From: Nocardiopsis metallicus
GTDB taxonomy: Bacteria > Actinomycetota > Actinomycetes > Streptosporangiales > Streptosporangiaceae
Reading direction: 5' to 3'
DNA: 64,000 bases
Assembly: GCF_014201115.1 (NCBI RefSeq)
Contig: NZ_JACHDO010000001.1
Location: 3,162,001 to 3,226,000 of the forward strand
Positions 8,453 to 18,117 of the stretch are shown here, one piece after another. The notes under the pieces are model-generated. The model did no database searches. It saw nothing but the letters and a program-made list of their open reading frames with translations, and was not told where the DNA came from. The stretch's first letter is position 1, and every line of letters begins with the position of its first letter. Position numbers and translations under genes: made by a program.

Positions 8453-9037
8453 TCAGTAGCCGGTGTAGGGCGTGGTCGGCTCGGGTGTGTAGAAGGCGCG
8501 GGTGGGCGGGAGCAGCATCAGCACGATCATGGCGATCGCGAAGAGCAGTGGGATGACCGAAAGGGTACCGCCGAAGGCGATGCCGAGCATCAGGGTCAGT
8601 GACGCCAGGACCTGGAACACGACGATCAGCCACAGGACCACCGCGCTGCGCTTGCCCATGAAGGAGGCGAGGGCGGTGGAGATAATGCCGTACCCGAACA
8701 TGACGCCGCCCATCGCTCCGAAGAGGACGGTGAGCTCGGCCGCGTCGATGTACAGGCCCGAGTCCTGGACTTCCCGGAGGACCTCCTGCGTCATTTCGGG
8801 GTCGGCCAGCAGACCGAGCCAGACCAGCAGGAGCAGCCCGCCGAAGAGAAGGCCGAAGGCACCCCCGATGAACATGAGGACCCGCACGGTGATCGCCGTG
8901 CCGGGCATCTTGTTCGGCTGCTGGTAGGGCCCCGGGTAGGCGGTCGGTCCCTGCTGGCCCGGGTTCCCGTACGGATCCTGCTGGTACGGGTCGTGGCCAC
9001 CCTGGTCGGGGCCCTGGGGCGGTTGCGGCGGGTACAC
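8453..9037 (-). CDS. Small multi-pass membrane protein (paralogue of 7010-7732)
   Basis: 194 residues. A Pro/Gln/Tyr/Gly-rich N-terminal tail of about 45 residues is followed by four hydrophobic helices beginning [17 protein letters not shown]; an acidic loop (EMTQEVLREVQDSG) lies between the first two. The frame extends to a TTG at 9070, but GGAGG lies 7 nt before the GTG at 9037 and the paralogue also begins GTG TAC. Not identified beyond family; it resembles many unnamed actinobacterial membrane proteins. Confidence 0.75.
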   Translation of the reverse strand: MYPPQPPQGPDQGGHDPYQQDPYGNPGQQGPTAYPGPYQQPNKMPGTAITVRVLMFIGGAFGLLFGGLLLLVWLGLLADPEMTQEVLREVQDSGLYIDAAELTVLFGAMGGVMFGYGIISTALASFMGKRSAVVLWLIVVFQVLASLTLMLGIAFGGTLSVIPLLFAIAMIVLMLLPPTRAFYTPEPTTPYTGY

Positions 9038-9185
9038 GGCACTACCTCCGTCGGTCGGCTGGACGGTCAATCCTACGGACGCACGTCACAAGCCCGTGGT
9101 TCCCGGATGTGACCTGTGAGTCCGACCGGATCCCGTCGTGTTCGGTTCCCGCCGCCGCACTGTTTCCAGCCGCCACGACCCTTGA

Positions 9186-9464
9186 TCACTCCCGATCGGA
9201 GAGTTCTCGCGGTGTGTCGTCGGCCGAACGCGGGGACCGGCGCCCGGGCGCGTAGCGGCGGAGCATCTGTTCCTCCTGCAACCGGACCTCCTCGGTGAGG
9301 TCCTCGTTGAGCTCCTGGAGGGCGCCCCGGTACTCGTTGACACGCCCTTCGACCCGGTCGGCGATACCGCCGGGGGTCAGGGCGTTGCGGGCACGGTTGA
9401 CCCGGTGGACCACGTAGCCGCCGAGCGCGGCCCCCGCGGCGAGGTAGAACAGTCGGCCGATCAC
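9186..9464 (-). CDS. DUF6167-type small membrane-associated protein
   Basis: 92 residues with one N-terminal hydrophobic segment (IGRLFYLAAGAALGGYVV) and a charged helical tail (ELNEDLTEEVRLQEEQ). GTG start preceded by GGAGAACAG; the start overlaps the upstream stop as GTGA, so it is coupled to the DUF948 gene. This pair is conserved just upstream of alaS in actinobacteria. Function unknown. Confidence 0.85.
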   Translation of the reverse strand: MIGRLFYLAAGAALGGYVVHRVNRARNALTPGGIADRVEGRVNEYRGALQELNEDLTEEVRLQEEQMLRRYAPGRRSPRSADDTPRELSDRE

Positions 9465-9853
9465 CTGTTCTCCTTCCGCTTGCGGCCCCGCATCACGGCC
9501 AGGGCCTTGCGGCGGCCCAGCACCTGGCGGATGGCGTAGGAGAACGAGGCGACCTTCACCAGCGGGCCGGTGAACACCGACCTGGTGAGCGCCGTCATCG
9601 TGGAGACGTCCTCCGAGGAGGCCTGCACGTTGGCGGTGATCTCCTCGACCCGTTCCAGCGAGGTGTTGGTGCGCTCCACCGTGGAGGCCACGTCGTCCAG
9701 CAACGGCGGGGTCCGGTCCCCCAGTTCCGAGACGACCTTGGTGGTCTCGTTGATGAGCTTGATCAGTTTGACGAGCGCCACGCACATGAACGTGGCCAGC
9801 ACCGCCCAGACCACCGCGGCGACGAGTGCGGCGACCTCTCCTCCGGTCAGCAT
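9461..9853 (-). CDS. DUF948 family membrane protein
   Basis: 130 residues: one N-terminal transmembrane helix (VAALVAAVVWAVLATFM) then a long amphipathic coiled coil (residues 25-95, with VASTVERTNTSLERV) and a basic end (RRKALAVMRGRKRK). This is the DUF948 pattern, loosely similar to chemoreceptor signalling helices. Start chosen at the ATG with GGAG about 7 nt upstream; homologues begin there. First gene of the coupled pair; normally leads to alaS, but here about 1.6 kb with two paralogous genes and a transposase remnant lies between. Confidence 0.87.
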   Translation of the reverse strand: MLTGGEVAALVAAVVWAVLATFMCVALVKLIKLINETTKVVSELGDRTPPLLDDVASTVERTNTSLERVEEITANVQASSEDVSTMTALTRSVFTGPLVKVASFSYAIRQVLGRRKALAVMRGRKRKENR

Positions 9854-10259
9854 GAAGGCTCCGTAGGGCAGATAGAGGGTTGCTTCGAGGGTGTGCGAAC
9901 GGCCGCGGCGCGCGCTCGGGCGCGCACCGGCGGACCGGAAAACGGGTACGGGGGCCAGCGACAGCGCCGGGTCAGGGCTCCCGAGCCGTGTCCGCCGCCC
10001 CACTCCGTGAGGGCCGGGGCGGCCGGTTTCGGCTGACCCTATCGCGTCCTCGGTCGGGGCGCGTGGGCACGCCACGGTGTGGCTCGTGGTGGAACCGGTC
10101 ACGAATTCGACAAGGGTCTATTCCGTCCTGGCCGGTGGAGGCCGAGGGGATCGACGCAGGCGGCGGTCGTGAGCGAGAATCACTGCAGAGCGGGATCTTC
10201 ACTACGATGTCCGGACACCGCAGCGCCCCCGCTGGCCGAGAAGCACCGACAGGACACCC
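9854..10259. promoter_or_regulatory. Divergent intergenic region
   Basis: About 400 bp between the DUF948 gene and the pseudokinase gene, so it must hold promoters for both. I saw no clear operator or RNA gene. Confidence 0.4.
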
Positions 10260-11843
10260 ATGAGCCCTCGTTCTCCCCGAGAGATCTCCGTACTGGTACC
10301 ACCGGACCTGGCCCCCCTCTACCCGGACGACCCGTCACGGATCGGCCCCTACCTCGTGCTCGGACGTCTGGGCTCGGGTGCCACGGGTACCGTCTACGCC
10401 GCGGTGGACACCGCCTCCGCCACCGCGGGCGACCGCCTGATCGCCGTGAAGGTGCTCCGCTCCCCCGAACTGGAGTCGCCCGACGTCTACCCCGCCCTCG
10501 CGCAGCGGCTGCGCAACCTGTCCGCGGTCGACTCGCAGCGGGTGGTCACCCCGCTGGCCTTCGACGCCGACGCGAACCCGCCGTGGCTGTCCATGCCCTA
10601 CCTCGCCGGTCAGCGGCTCTCCCACTACGTGACCAAACGCGGCGGACTCGGTTTCGGCAAGGTGATAGCGCTGGCCACCGCGCTGGCCGAGGGGCTCTCG
10701 GCCCTGCACGCGCGCGGGGTGGCGCACGGTTCGCTGCGGCCCAGCGAGATCCTCCTGGAGTCGCACGGTCCGCACATCATGGAGTGCGCGATCGCCGCGG
10801 ACTCCGAACGGCTGCGCGGTTCGGGAGCCACCTGGCTGAGCCCCGAGCGCTACCGGGGCGGTGTGGCGACCACCGCCGCGGACGTGTTCGCCTGGGGGGC
10901 GGTCGTCGCGTTCGCCGGGACCGGGCGCCTGCCCTTCGGTCCGGGCGAGCCCGAGGAGATCGCCCAGCGGGTGGCGACCGGCTCCTTCGACCTGGACGGG
11001 CTGCCCAAGGGGTTGCGCCCGGTCGTGAGCCGAGCCCTGGACCCCAACCCGGACCAGCGGCCCAGCCTGCGGGAGGTGATCGGGGCGGTCATCGCGGTGT
11101 GGCAGACGGAGGCCGCCCAGCCCGAGACGGGCGGGGAGGGCGAGGTTCCGGTTAGCGGGAACCGCGAGGAGATCGGCCGGATCCTCGAACGCGAGTGGCA
11201 CGCGGTGGAACCGCCCGCCCGGGTGCCCGAGGTGATCCGGCTGGAGGGGCGCATGTCCAACCGCCGCCCCACCCGCACCCTGTTCCTGGTGGGCGCGGCC
11301 TCAATGGCCGCGGTACTGATCGGCGGCGGGGTCTGGGGGATCTCACAGATGGTCGGCGGGAGCGCCGAGGCCGATCCGGTGGCCGACGGCATCGCCGAGG
11401 AACCCGAGGACGAGGCCGCCGACGAGGAAGAGGAGCCGAACACCCTGGTGGTGCGCTTCGACCCCTCGGAACAGGAGGAGCCGGAGGCCGGGGTCGAGGA
11501 GCGGACCTGGGTGTACACGCCGGTCACCCGGGACGACGACATCCCCCGCAACCAGGGCATCCCCAGCCACGAGGCCTGGTCCGAGCAGTGGGACGAGGAC
11601 GGAGAGGCCGGTGAGGCGGTCATCCGGCCCGACGCCGACGTCAAGTGCGCCAGGTTCTGTGCCGCCCCCGAGCACGTCTTCCTCGACGAGGAGGCGCGCG
11701 GCACCTGGGACCTGACCGGGAACGACTTCATGGACTACCTGACCTGGGGGCCGGTGATGATCGTCGAGATCACCTTCGCCGAGGACCAGGAGGGCGACGG
11801 CCCCCGCGAGGTGGTGGAGGTCGTCGAGCTGTTCTCGGACTGA
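10260..11843 (+). CDS. Membrane-anchored Ser/Thr pseudokinase
   Basis: 527 residues. Residues 28-290 are a Hanks-type kinase fold with a good Gly-rich loop (LGRLGSGATGTVYAA) and the ATP-binding Lys (IAVKVL). The catalytic loop reads AHGSLRPSEILL where active enzymes have HRDLKPxNxLL, so Asp is Ser and Asn is Glu; the DFG triplet is replaced by ECA (IMECAIAAD). It should not phosphorylate. One transmembrane helix near residues 340-360 leads to an acidic linker (PEDEAADEEEEP) and an extracytoplasmic domain with two Cys (VKCARFCAAPE). ATG start with AGGA about 8 nt upstream. Probable role: signalling scaffold or sensor; partner unknown. Confidence 0.85.
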   Translation: MSPRSPREISVLVPPDLAPLYPDDPSRIGPYLVLGRLGSGATGTVYAAVDTASATAGDRLIAVKVLRSPELESPDVYPALAQRLRNLSAVDSQRVVTPLAFDADANPPWLSMPYLAGQRLSHYVTKRGGLGFGKVIALATALAEGLSALHARGVAHGSLRPSEILLESHGPHIMECAIAADSERLRGSGATWLSPERYRGGVATTAADVFAWGAVVAFAGTGRLPFGPGEPEEIAQRVATGSFDLDGLPKGLRPVVSRALDPNPDQRPSLREVIGAVIAVWQTEAAQPETGGEGEVPVSGNREEIGRILEREWHAVEPPARVPEVIRLEGRMSNRRPTRTLFLVGAASMAAVLIGGGVWGISQMVGGSAEADPVADGIAEEPEDEAADEEEEPNTLVVRFDPSEQEEPEAGVEERTWVYTPVTRDDDIPRNQGIPSHEAWSEQWDEDGEAGEAVIRPDADVKCARFCAAPEHVFLDEEARGTWDLTGNDFMDYLTWGPVMIVEITFAEDQEGDGPREVVEVVELFSD

Positions 11844-11860
11844 CCTCTGGGAACCGATCC

Positions 11861-11883
11861 GGCCCCGGCGCAACGCCGGGGCC
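11861..11883. terminator. Bidirectional terminator hairpin between convergent genes
   Basis: GGCCCCGGCG, loop CAA, exact complement. It sits between the stops of the pseudokinase gene and rarA. Confidence 0.75.
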
Positions 11884-11922
11884 GTTCCGATGCCGGGACC
11901 ATTCTTCGGTTGGGGCCGTGGG

Positions 11923-13257
11923 CTACTTCTCGCTCTTGAGGACGCCCCTGATCTTCTGCAGGATCTCACTGAAGCGGCGTTCGGCCCCGTGCTGGGTGGG
12001 GCGGTAGTACCGGCGTTCGGTCAGCCCTTCGGGGGCGTGCTGCTGCGGGGCGACCCCGCCTGGGAAGTCGTGGGCGTAGCGGTACCCCTTGCCGTGTCCG
12101 AGGTCGGCCGCGCCCTTGTAGTGGGCGTCGCGCAGGTGTGCGGGGACCGGTCCGGCCTGGCCTCTGCGGACGTCGGTCAGGGCCTCGTTGATGGCGGTGA
12201 TCACCGCGTTGGACTTGGGGGCGATGCTGATGTGGATGACCGCCTGGGCGAGGTTGATCCGGGCCTCGGGCATGCCGATCAGATCGACCGCCTGTGCGGC
12301 GGCGACGGCGGTCTGCAGGGCGCTGGGGTCGGCCATCCCGACGTCCTCGCTGGCGTGCACGACCAGGCGGCGGGCGATGAACCGGGGGTCCTCTCCCGCC
12401 TCGATCATGCGGGCAAGGTAGTGCAGGGCGGCGTCGGGGTCGGAGCCGCGCATGCTCTTGATGAAGGCGCTGATGACGTCGTAGTGCTGGTCGCCGGAGC
12501 GGTCGTAGCGCACGGCGTGGCGGTCCACTGCGCGTTCGACGTGCTCAGCGGTGATCTCGACGGGGTCCTTGCTGGGAGACCCCGCGACGAGGGCACCGGC
12601 TTCGAGGTAGGTCAGGGAGCGGCGGCCGTCGCCCCCGGCCAGCCGGACGAGGTGGTCGGCGCCCTCCTCGGTGAGGGTGTAGCGGCCGTCCAGCCCGCGT
12701 TCGTCGGTGAGCGCGCGGTCCACCAGGGCACGGACCTCGGAGTCGTCCAGGGACTCCAGGGAGAGCAGCAGCGAACGCGAGAGCAGCGGGCTGACCACGG
12801 AGAAGAAGGGGTTCTCGGTGGTGGCGCCGATGAAGCTGACCCAGCGGTTCTCCACCGCGGGCAGCAGGGCGTCCTGCTGGGTCTTGTTGAAGCGGTGCAC
12901 CTCGTCCACGAAGAGCAGGGTGCGGGTACCGTTCATGCCCATCCGGCGCTTGGCCTCGTCCACCACGGCGCGCACGTCCTTGACGCCCGCGTTGACCGCG
13001 GACAGCTCCACGAACCGGCGTCGGGTGACCCGGCTGACCACGGTGGCCAGGGTGGTCTTCCCGGTCCCCGGGGGTCCCCACAGGAACACGGACATGGGCG
13101 CGTCGTCCTCGACCAGGCGGCGCAGCGGGCTGCCCTCGCCCAGGAGGTGGCGTTGGCCCACGACCTCGTCGAGGGAGCGCGGCCGCATGCGTACGGCCAG
13201 CGGCTCCTGGCCCTTGGCGGCCTCGGCCCCGGCATCGTCGAACAGTGTTTCGGGCAC
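11923..13257 (-). CDS. rarA: Replication-associated recombination protein RarA/MgsA (AAA+ ATPase)
   Basis: 444 residues. AAA+ core with Walker A GPPGTGKTT (about residue 61), Walker B LLFVDEVHRFNK, sensor GATTENPFF and arginine finger region LLSRSLLLSLESL, then the MgsA C-terminal domain (SDVISAFIKS-like HYDVISAFIKSMRGSDPDAA, HASEDVGMADP). It acts on stalled replication forks with SSB and RecA. GTG start. Convergent with the pseudokinase gene and 81 bp upstream of the phosphatase gene tail on the same strand. Confidence 0.95.
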   Translation of the reverse strand: MPETLFDDAGAEAAKGQEPLAVRMRPRSLDEVVGQRHLLGEGSPLRRLVEDDAPMSVFLWGPPGTGKTTLATVVSRVTRRRFVELSAVNAGVKDVRAVVDEAKRRMGMNGTRTLLFVDEVHRFNKTQQDALLPAVENRWVSFIGATTENPFFSVVSPLLSRSLLLSLESLDDSEVRALVDRALTDERGLDGRYTLTEEGADHLVRLAGGDGRRSLTYLEAGALVAGSPSKDPVEITAEHVERAVDRHAVRYDRSGDQHYDVISAFIKSMRGSDPDAALHYLARMIEAGEDPRFIARRLVVHASEDVGMADPSALQTAVAAAQAVDLIGMPEARINLAQAVIHISIAPKSNAVITAINEALTDVRRGQAGPVPAHLRDAHYKGAADLGHGKGYRYAHDFPGGVAPQQHAPEGLTERRYYRPTQHGAERRFSEILQKIRGVLKSEK

Positions 13258-13338
13258 CCACCCAGGGTAGGTGAGAGCGAGGACTTTCCCGGCCGGTTCC
13301 CGGCGTTCGGTGTCGGCCCCGGAGGCGTTCCCGAGCGC

Positions 13339-15399
13339 TCAGGTGGTGGGGACGGACAGGTTCTCCGGGCTCTCCGCCTGCTCGGGCGGCGGCGCCGCGC
13401 GGGGGATCATCCGGGTGACCAGCAGGGCGATGTCGTCGCCCCGGCCCGCAGGGGCCATCTCGGCCAGGACCTGGGCGGCGGCCTTGGGGTTCTCCCCGTG
13501 CTCGGCGAGCGCCTCCCCGACCTGGGCCAGCCCGTCCTGCATGTCGACCTCCGAGCTCTCCACGAGCCCGTCGGAGCACAGCAGAAGCGCGGTACCCGGG
13601 GCCAGGACCCGAGTGGTGACGGTGTACTCGGTGTCGGCGAGCACGCCCAGGGGCGGGCCGGTCTCGGGGGACCACAGTTCGTATGCGCCCTTGGCGGCGA
13701 GCACCGCAGGAGGCTGGCCCGCCCAGGCTGCCTGCATGACGCCGCTTCCCCGGTCCACCACGAGGTAACCGCAGGTGGCGAAGACGATCTCGCCGGTCTC
13801 GGTGAGCAACCGGTTGGTCTCGCCCAGGACCACTCCGGGGTCGGACTGGTTGGTGGCGTAGGCGCGGAAGGCCACCCGGATCTGGCCCATGGCGGCGGCC
13901 GCCTCCACGCCGTGGCCCTGCACGTCGCCGACGAGCAGTCCCACCTTGTTGTCGGGCAGCTCGATGACGTCGTAGAAGTCGCCGCAGATCCGCCACTCCG
14001 CGCGGGAGGGCAGGTACTTGGTGGCGATGTCCATGTCGGGAAAGCTCGCCACCTGACGGGGCAGCATGCGGCGCTGCACGGCGTCGGCCAGCTCCAGCTC
14101 GGCCTGCTGGGCCTTGATCCGCTGCAGCGCCTGCCCGGCCAGCCCCGCGAAGGTCAGCATGAGGGCGCGTTCGTCGCGGCTGGCGTGGTGGGGGCGGTCC
14201 CAGATCATCTGCCACACGCCGAGGGCGACCTTGCCGTCGCCGAAGATCGGCACGGTGGCCCAGGCCTGGCCGCGGACCGAGCGCATGAGTTCGACGGCGG
14301 CGGGGAATCGGCTGACGATCTCGGCGCGGCTCTCGAAGAACCGGGGTTGGCGGTCCTGGATCACCGCGCCCATCGGGTAGTCGGTGTCGTCGGCCCGGCG
14401 GCCGTCTATCTGCGAGACGTTGCCGCGTTCACGGGTGCTGGGCGAGGTGCGCAGCAGGCCGTCCTCGACGTAGAGGGCCGCGGCGCCGGTACCGCCGAAG
14501 ATCGGCAGGAACTCCTCGCTGAGCAGGTCCATCACCTTGTCGACGGTGGTGGCGGAGACCAGTTTGGCGGAGAGTTCGGTGACCAGCCGGCCGTGCTCGG
14601 CCTCGGTGCGGCGGCGGTCGGCGAGCCTGCGCACCAGCTGGACGTGCTCGGTGACGTCGTCGATGATCCCGACGAGACGGTCGGGCTGGCCGGGCACGTA
14701 CCTGGCGCGCACGTGCAGGGAGCGTTCGTCGCCTAGGCGGTCGAAGATACGAAAGCGCTGTTCGTAGTCCCGCCCCGCGAAGGAGGCCGCCATGGCGTCG
14801 CGTACGCGGGCGGTGTCGTCGGGGTGGATGCGTTCGAGGATGCGCTCGAGTTCTCGGTCGTTCCCGGCCAGGAGCGCGCCCAGCGGAGTGGGGCCGAAGA
14901 GCTCGCGCAGACGCCCGCTGCTCAGGTCCAGGCTCCACAGGACGGAGTCGGAGTTGTCGGTGCGCAGGTCACCGACCACGCGCAGATCGGCTTCTTCCGT
15001 GGACAGCACGTGGAAGAGCACGATCACGGCGGGCCCGGAGGAACCACGGGCAAGGGCGGCGCCCTCGCCGTCGGCCGGGAAGGGCCGCAGCTCGACCTCG
15101 GAGAGCCGGGAGGACTTGTCGCTGACGGCCAAGCGCAGGCGGAAGCGGCGGTTCCACTTCCCGGCGAGCACATCGTGGTGGGCCCGGGAACCGTGTTCGG
15201 TGTCGGACGGGTCCAGGAGTCCGAACCAGGGCCGGTCGGTGAGCTCAGCGGCACCGCGGCCGAACAGTTCGGTGAACGCGTGGTTGGCGTGTTGGATCGC
15301 GCCGTCGGCCCCCGTGACCGCCATGGGCTCGGGCGCATGACGGAACGCCTCCGCGAGAGCGCCCTCGGAGCCATCGCCTGAAGCGCGTTTTCCGTTCAC
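13339..15399 (-). CDS. PAS/GAF sensor with SpoIIE-type PP2C phosphatase
   Basis: 686 residues. PAS domain at about 15-130 (PEPMAVTGADGAIQHANHAF), a second PAS/PAC-like segment at about 150-270 ending in RLVGIIDDVTEHV, a GAF domain at about 290-440, and a SpoIIE phosphatase domain from about 460 (QRRMLPRQ, GDFYDVIELPD, GLLVGDVQGHG, LLLCSDGLVE, GDDIALLV) with the expected metal-binding Asp residues. Such proteins dephosphorylate anti-sigma antagonists; no RsbV/RsbW partner is nearby, and no kinase-like HATPase is fused. GTG start. Confidence 0.93.
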   Translation of the reverse strand: MNGKRASGDGSEGALAEAFRHAPEPMAVTGADGAIQHANHAFTELFGRGAAELTDRPWFGLLDPSDTEHGSRAHHDVLAGKWNRRFRLRLAVSDKSSRLSEVELRPFPADGEGAALARGSSGPAVIVLFHVLSTEEADLRVVGDLRTDNSDSVLWSLDLSSGRLRELFGPTPLGALLAGNDRELERILERIHPDDTARVRDAMAASFAGRDYEQRFRIFDRLGDERSLHVRARYVPGQPDRLVGIIDDVTEHVQLVRRLADRRRTEAEHGRLVTELSAKLVSATTVDKVMDLLSEEFLPIFGGTGAAALYVEDGLLRTSPSTRERGNVSQIDGRRADDTDYPMGAVIQDRQPRFFESRAEIVSRFPAAVELMRSVRGQAWATVPIFGDGKVALGVWQMIWDRPHHASRDERALMLTFAGLAGQALQRIKAQQAELELADAVQRRMLPRQVASFPDMDIATKYLPSRAEWRICGDFYDVIELPDNKVGLLVGDVQGHGVEAAAAMGQIRVAFRAYATNQSDPGVVLGETNRLLTETGEIVFATCGYLVVDRGSGVMQAAWAGQPPAVLAAKGAYELWSPETGPPLGVLADTEYTVTTRVLAPGTALLLCSDGLVESSEVDMQDGLAQVGEALAEHGENPKAAAQVLAEMAPAGRGDDIALLVTRMIPRAAPPPEQAESPENLSVPTT

Positions 15400-15977
15400 G
15401 TATGACTCATCCTCATGTCGGCTCGGACGTCACACCCGCGTCAGGCGCGGTCACCCCTGGAACGTACCGATTCGGCTCATTGTAATGTCCGACGTCTGGA
15501 CCGGCCCGGGCAGGAAACCGGACCGGATGCCTCGGCACCCGTCCTCCGTCGGCTGCGCCACCTCGTCGAACACGGATCCCTCATGGTCCGTCAACGTGAT
15601 GGGGTAACGGCTAGTTCCGCTCCGGGGCCGTACCCTACCGACCACAGGGCGTGAATCGTTACGCCCGTGTGACTCGGCAGCCCAGAAATGCACTCCGCCC
15701 CCACTTCGCCCCCGATGGGAATGGGCCCCGTAGATGCACTGTGTTCACTCCAGGACACGTGCGACTCTCGGCGCGGGAGGGTGATTCGCCCCCAACGGTA
15801 GGGGATGACGGGCCCGCCCGCATCCGCGTGTCGTCTTCTTCCCCTTTACGGACGGGGTCTTTGGCCTGTTTATCACCTATTTTCACTTTCTGGCCGAATG
15901 TGGCACGTTCAAAGCAGGGACTTTACGGGCACCGAACTGGTCAGTCGAGAACTCGTCAAACACCCCGAGGACTCACC
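15400..15977. other. Intergenic region before the zinc-finger gene
   Basis: About 580 bp without a convincing gene. It holds a hairpin GGGCGT/ACGCCC (15647-15666) and an AT-richer stretch (about 15835-15935) that probably contains the promoter of the zinc-finger gene. Confidence 0.4.
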
Positions 15978-16118
15978 ATGCACCCTGAACGCGCCCGAAC
16001 CGCGACAGGATCGCTCCTCCACGGCACCGCGTGCGAGTGGACCTGCCGGCTCTGCACCCACAGCAACCCCGAGGACGAGGACATCTGCTGCCAGCGGTGC
16101 GGAGCCACCAAACCCTGA
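15978..16118 (+). CDS. 46-residue RanBP2-like zinc-finger protein
   Basis: ATG start with GAGG about 8 nt upstream. After a 19-residue basic/polar lead the protein is one finger: W-T-C-x2-C-T-H-S-N-x7-C-x2-C, with one extra Cys beside the third ligand. This closely matches the RanBP2-type pattern W-x-C-x2-4-C-x3-N-x6-C-x2-C, spaced one residue longer. That fold binds single-stranded RNA or ubiquitin in eukaryotes; its bacterial role is unknown. A strong hairpin follows 46 bp after the stop, so it is probably its own transcript. The codon after ATG and the finger are clear, but being so short it needs transcript support. Confidence 0.7.
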   Translation: MHPERARTATGSLLHGTACEWTCRLCTHSNPEDEDICCQRCGATKP

Positions 16119-16163
16119 CCTCTGCCTTCCCGCCCTTGACGCACAGGCAAACGGACGGACAAC

Positions 16164-16193
16164 GGGCGCCGCGCATTGCTCCGCGCGGCGCCC
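16164..16193. terminator. Terminator hairpin between zinc-finger gene and ABC-F gene
   Basis: GGGCGCCGCGC (16164-16174) pairs exactly with 16183-16193 around an 8-nt loop. Lies between two convergent genes and probably serves both. Confidence 0.8.
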
Positions 16194-16203
16194 CCGCAGG
16201 TCG

Positions 16204-17880
<1,677 letters not shown>

Positions 17881-17916
17881 CGTTCCTCCGACACGAGCTG
17901 ACGATGTGACCCGCAT

Positions 17917-18005
17917 AAGGGGTCAGGACATGCGTCTGGCACCCGTGGCCACACAGCTGTGGACGGGTGCCTCGGCTCGCTCTAGAGGTACATGACGTAC
18001 GGCAC
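17917..18005 (-). promoter_or_regulatory. Structured leader with minimal upstream ORF before ABC-F gene
   Basis: On the minus strand a tiny frame (GTG at 18005 or ATG at 17993, ending TAG at 17982) encodes (M)PYVMYL or MYL. Eleven nt later a hairpin pairs GGCACCCGT (17971-17963) with ACGGGTGCC (17946-17938), with nested CCACA/TGTGG. It ends about 58 nt before the TTG start. Upstream ORF plus hairpin is the usual layout of drug-inducible attenuators of ABC-F genes. No T-run follows, so translational control is more likely than termination. Confidence 0.45.
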
Positions 18006-18054
18006 GGGCCCAGGTTAGCAAGGGGTCGGAGCGGAAGTCCAGGCGGTAGAAACC

Positions 18055-18092
18055 AGGCGCCGGTCATCGGACGGATCCGATGACCGGCGCCT
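18055..18092 (-). terminator. aspS terminator hairpin
   Basis: A perfect 17-bp stem with a CGGA loop, 26 nt after the aspS stop. Confidence 0.85.
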
Positions 18093-18117
18093 CGCGGTGC
18101 GTTCCGGGGCTGCCCGG

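Noticed and set aside
17972-18054. Short frame reading DFRSDPLLTWARAV before the ABC-F gene, considered as a gene
   Set aside because: Bounded by the aspS terminator hairpin and without a start or ribosome site; too short to judge.
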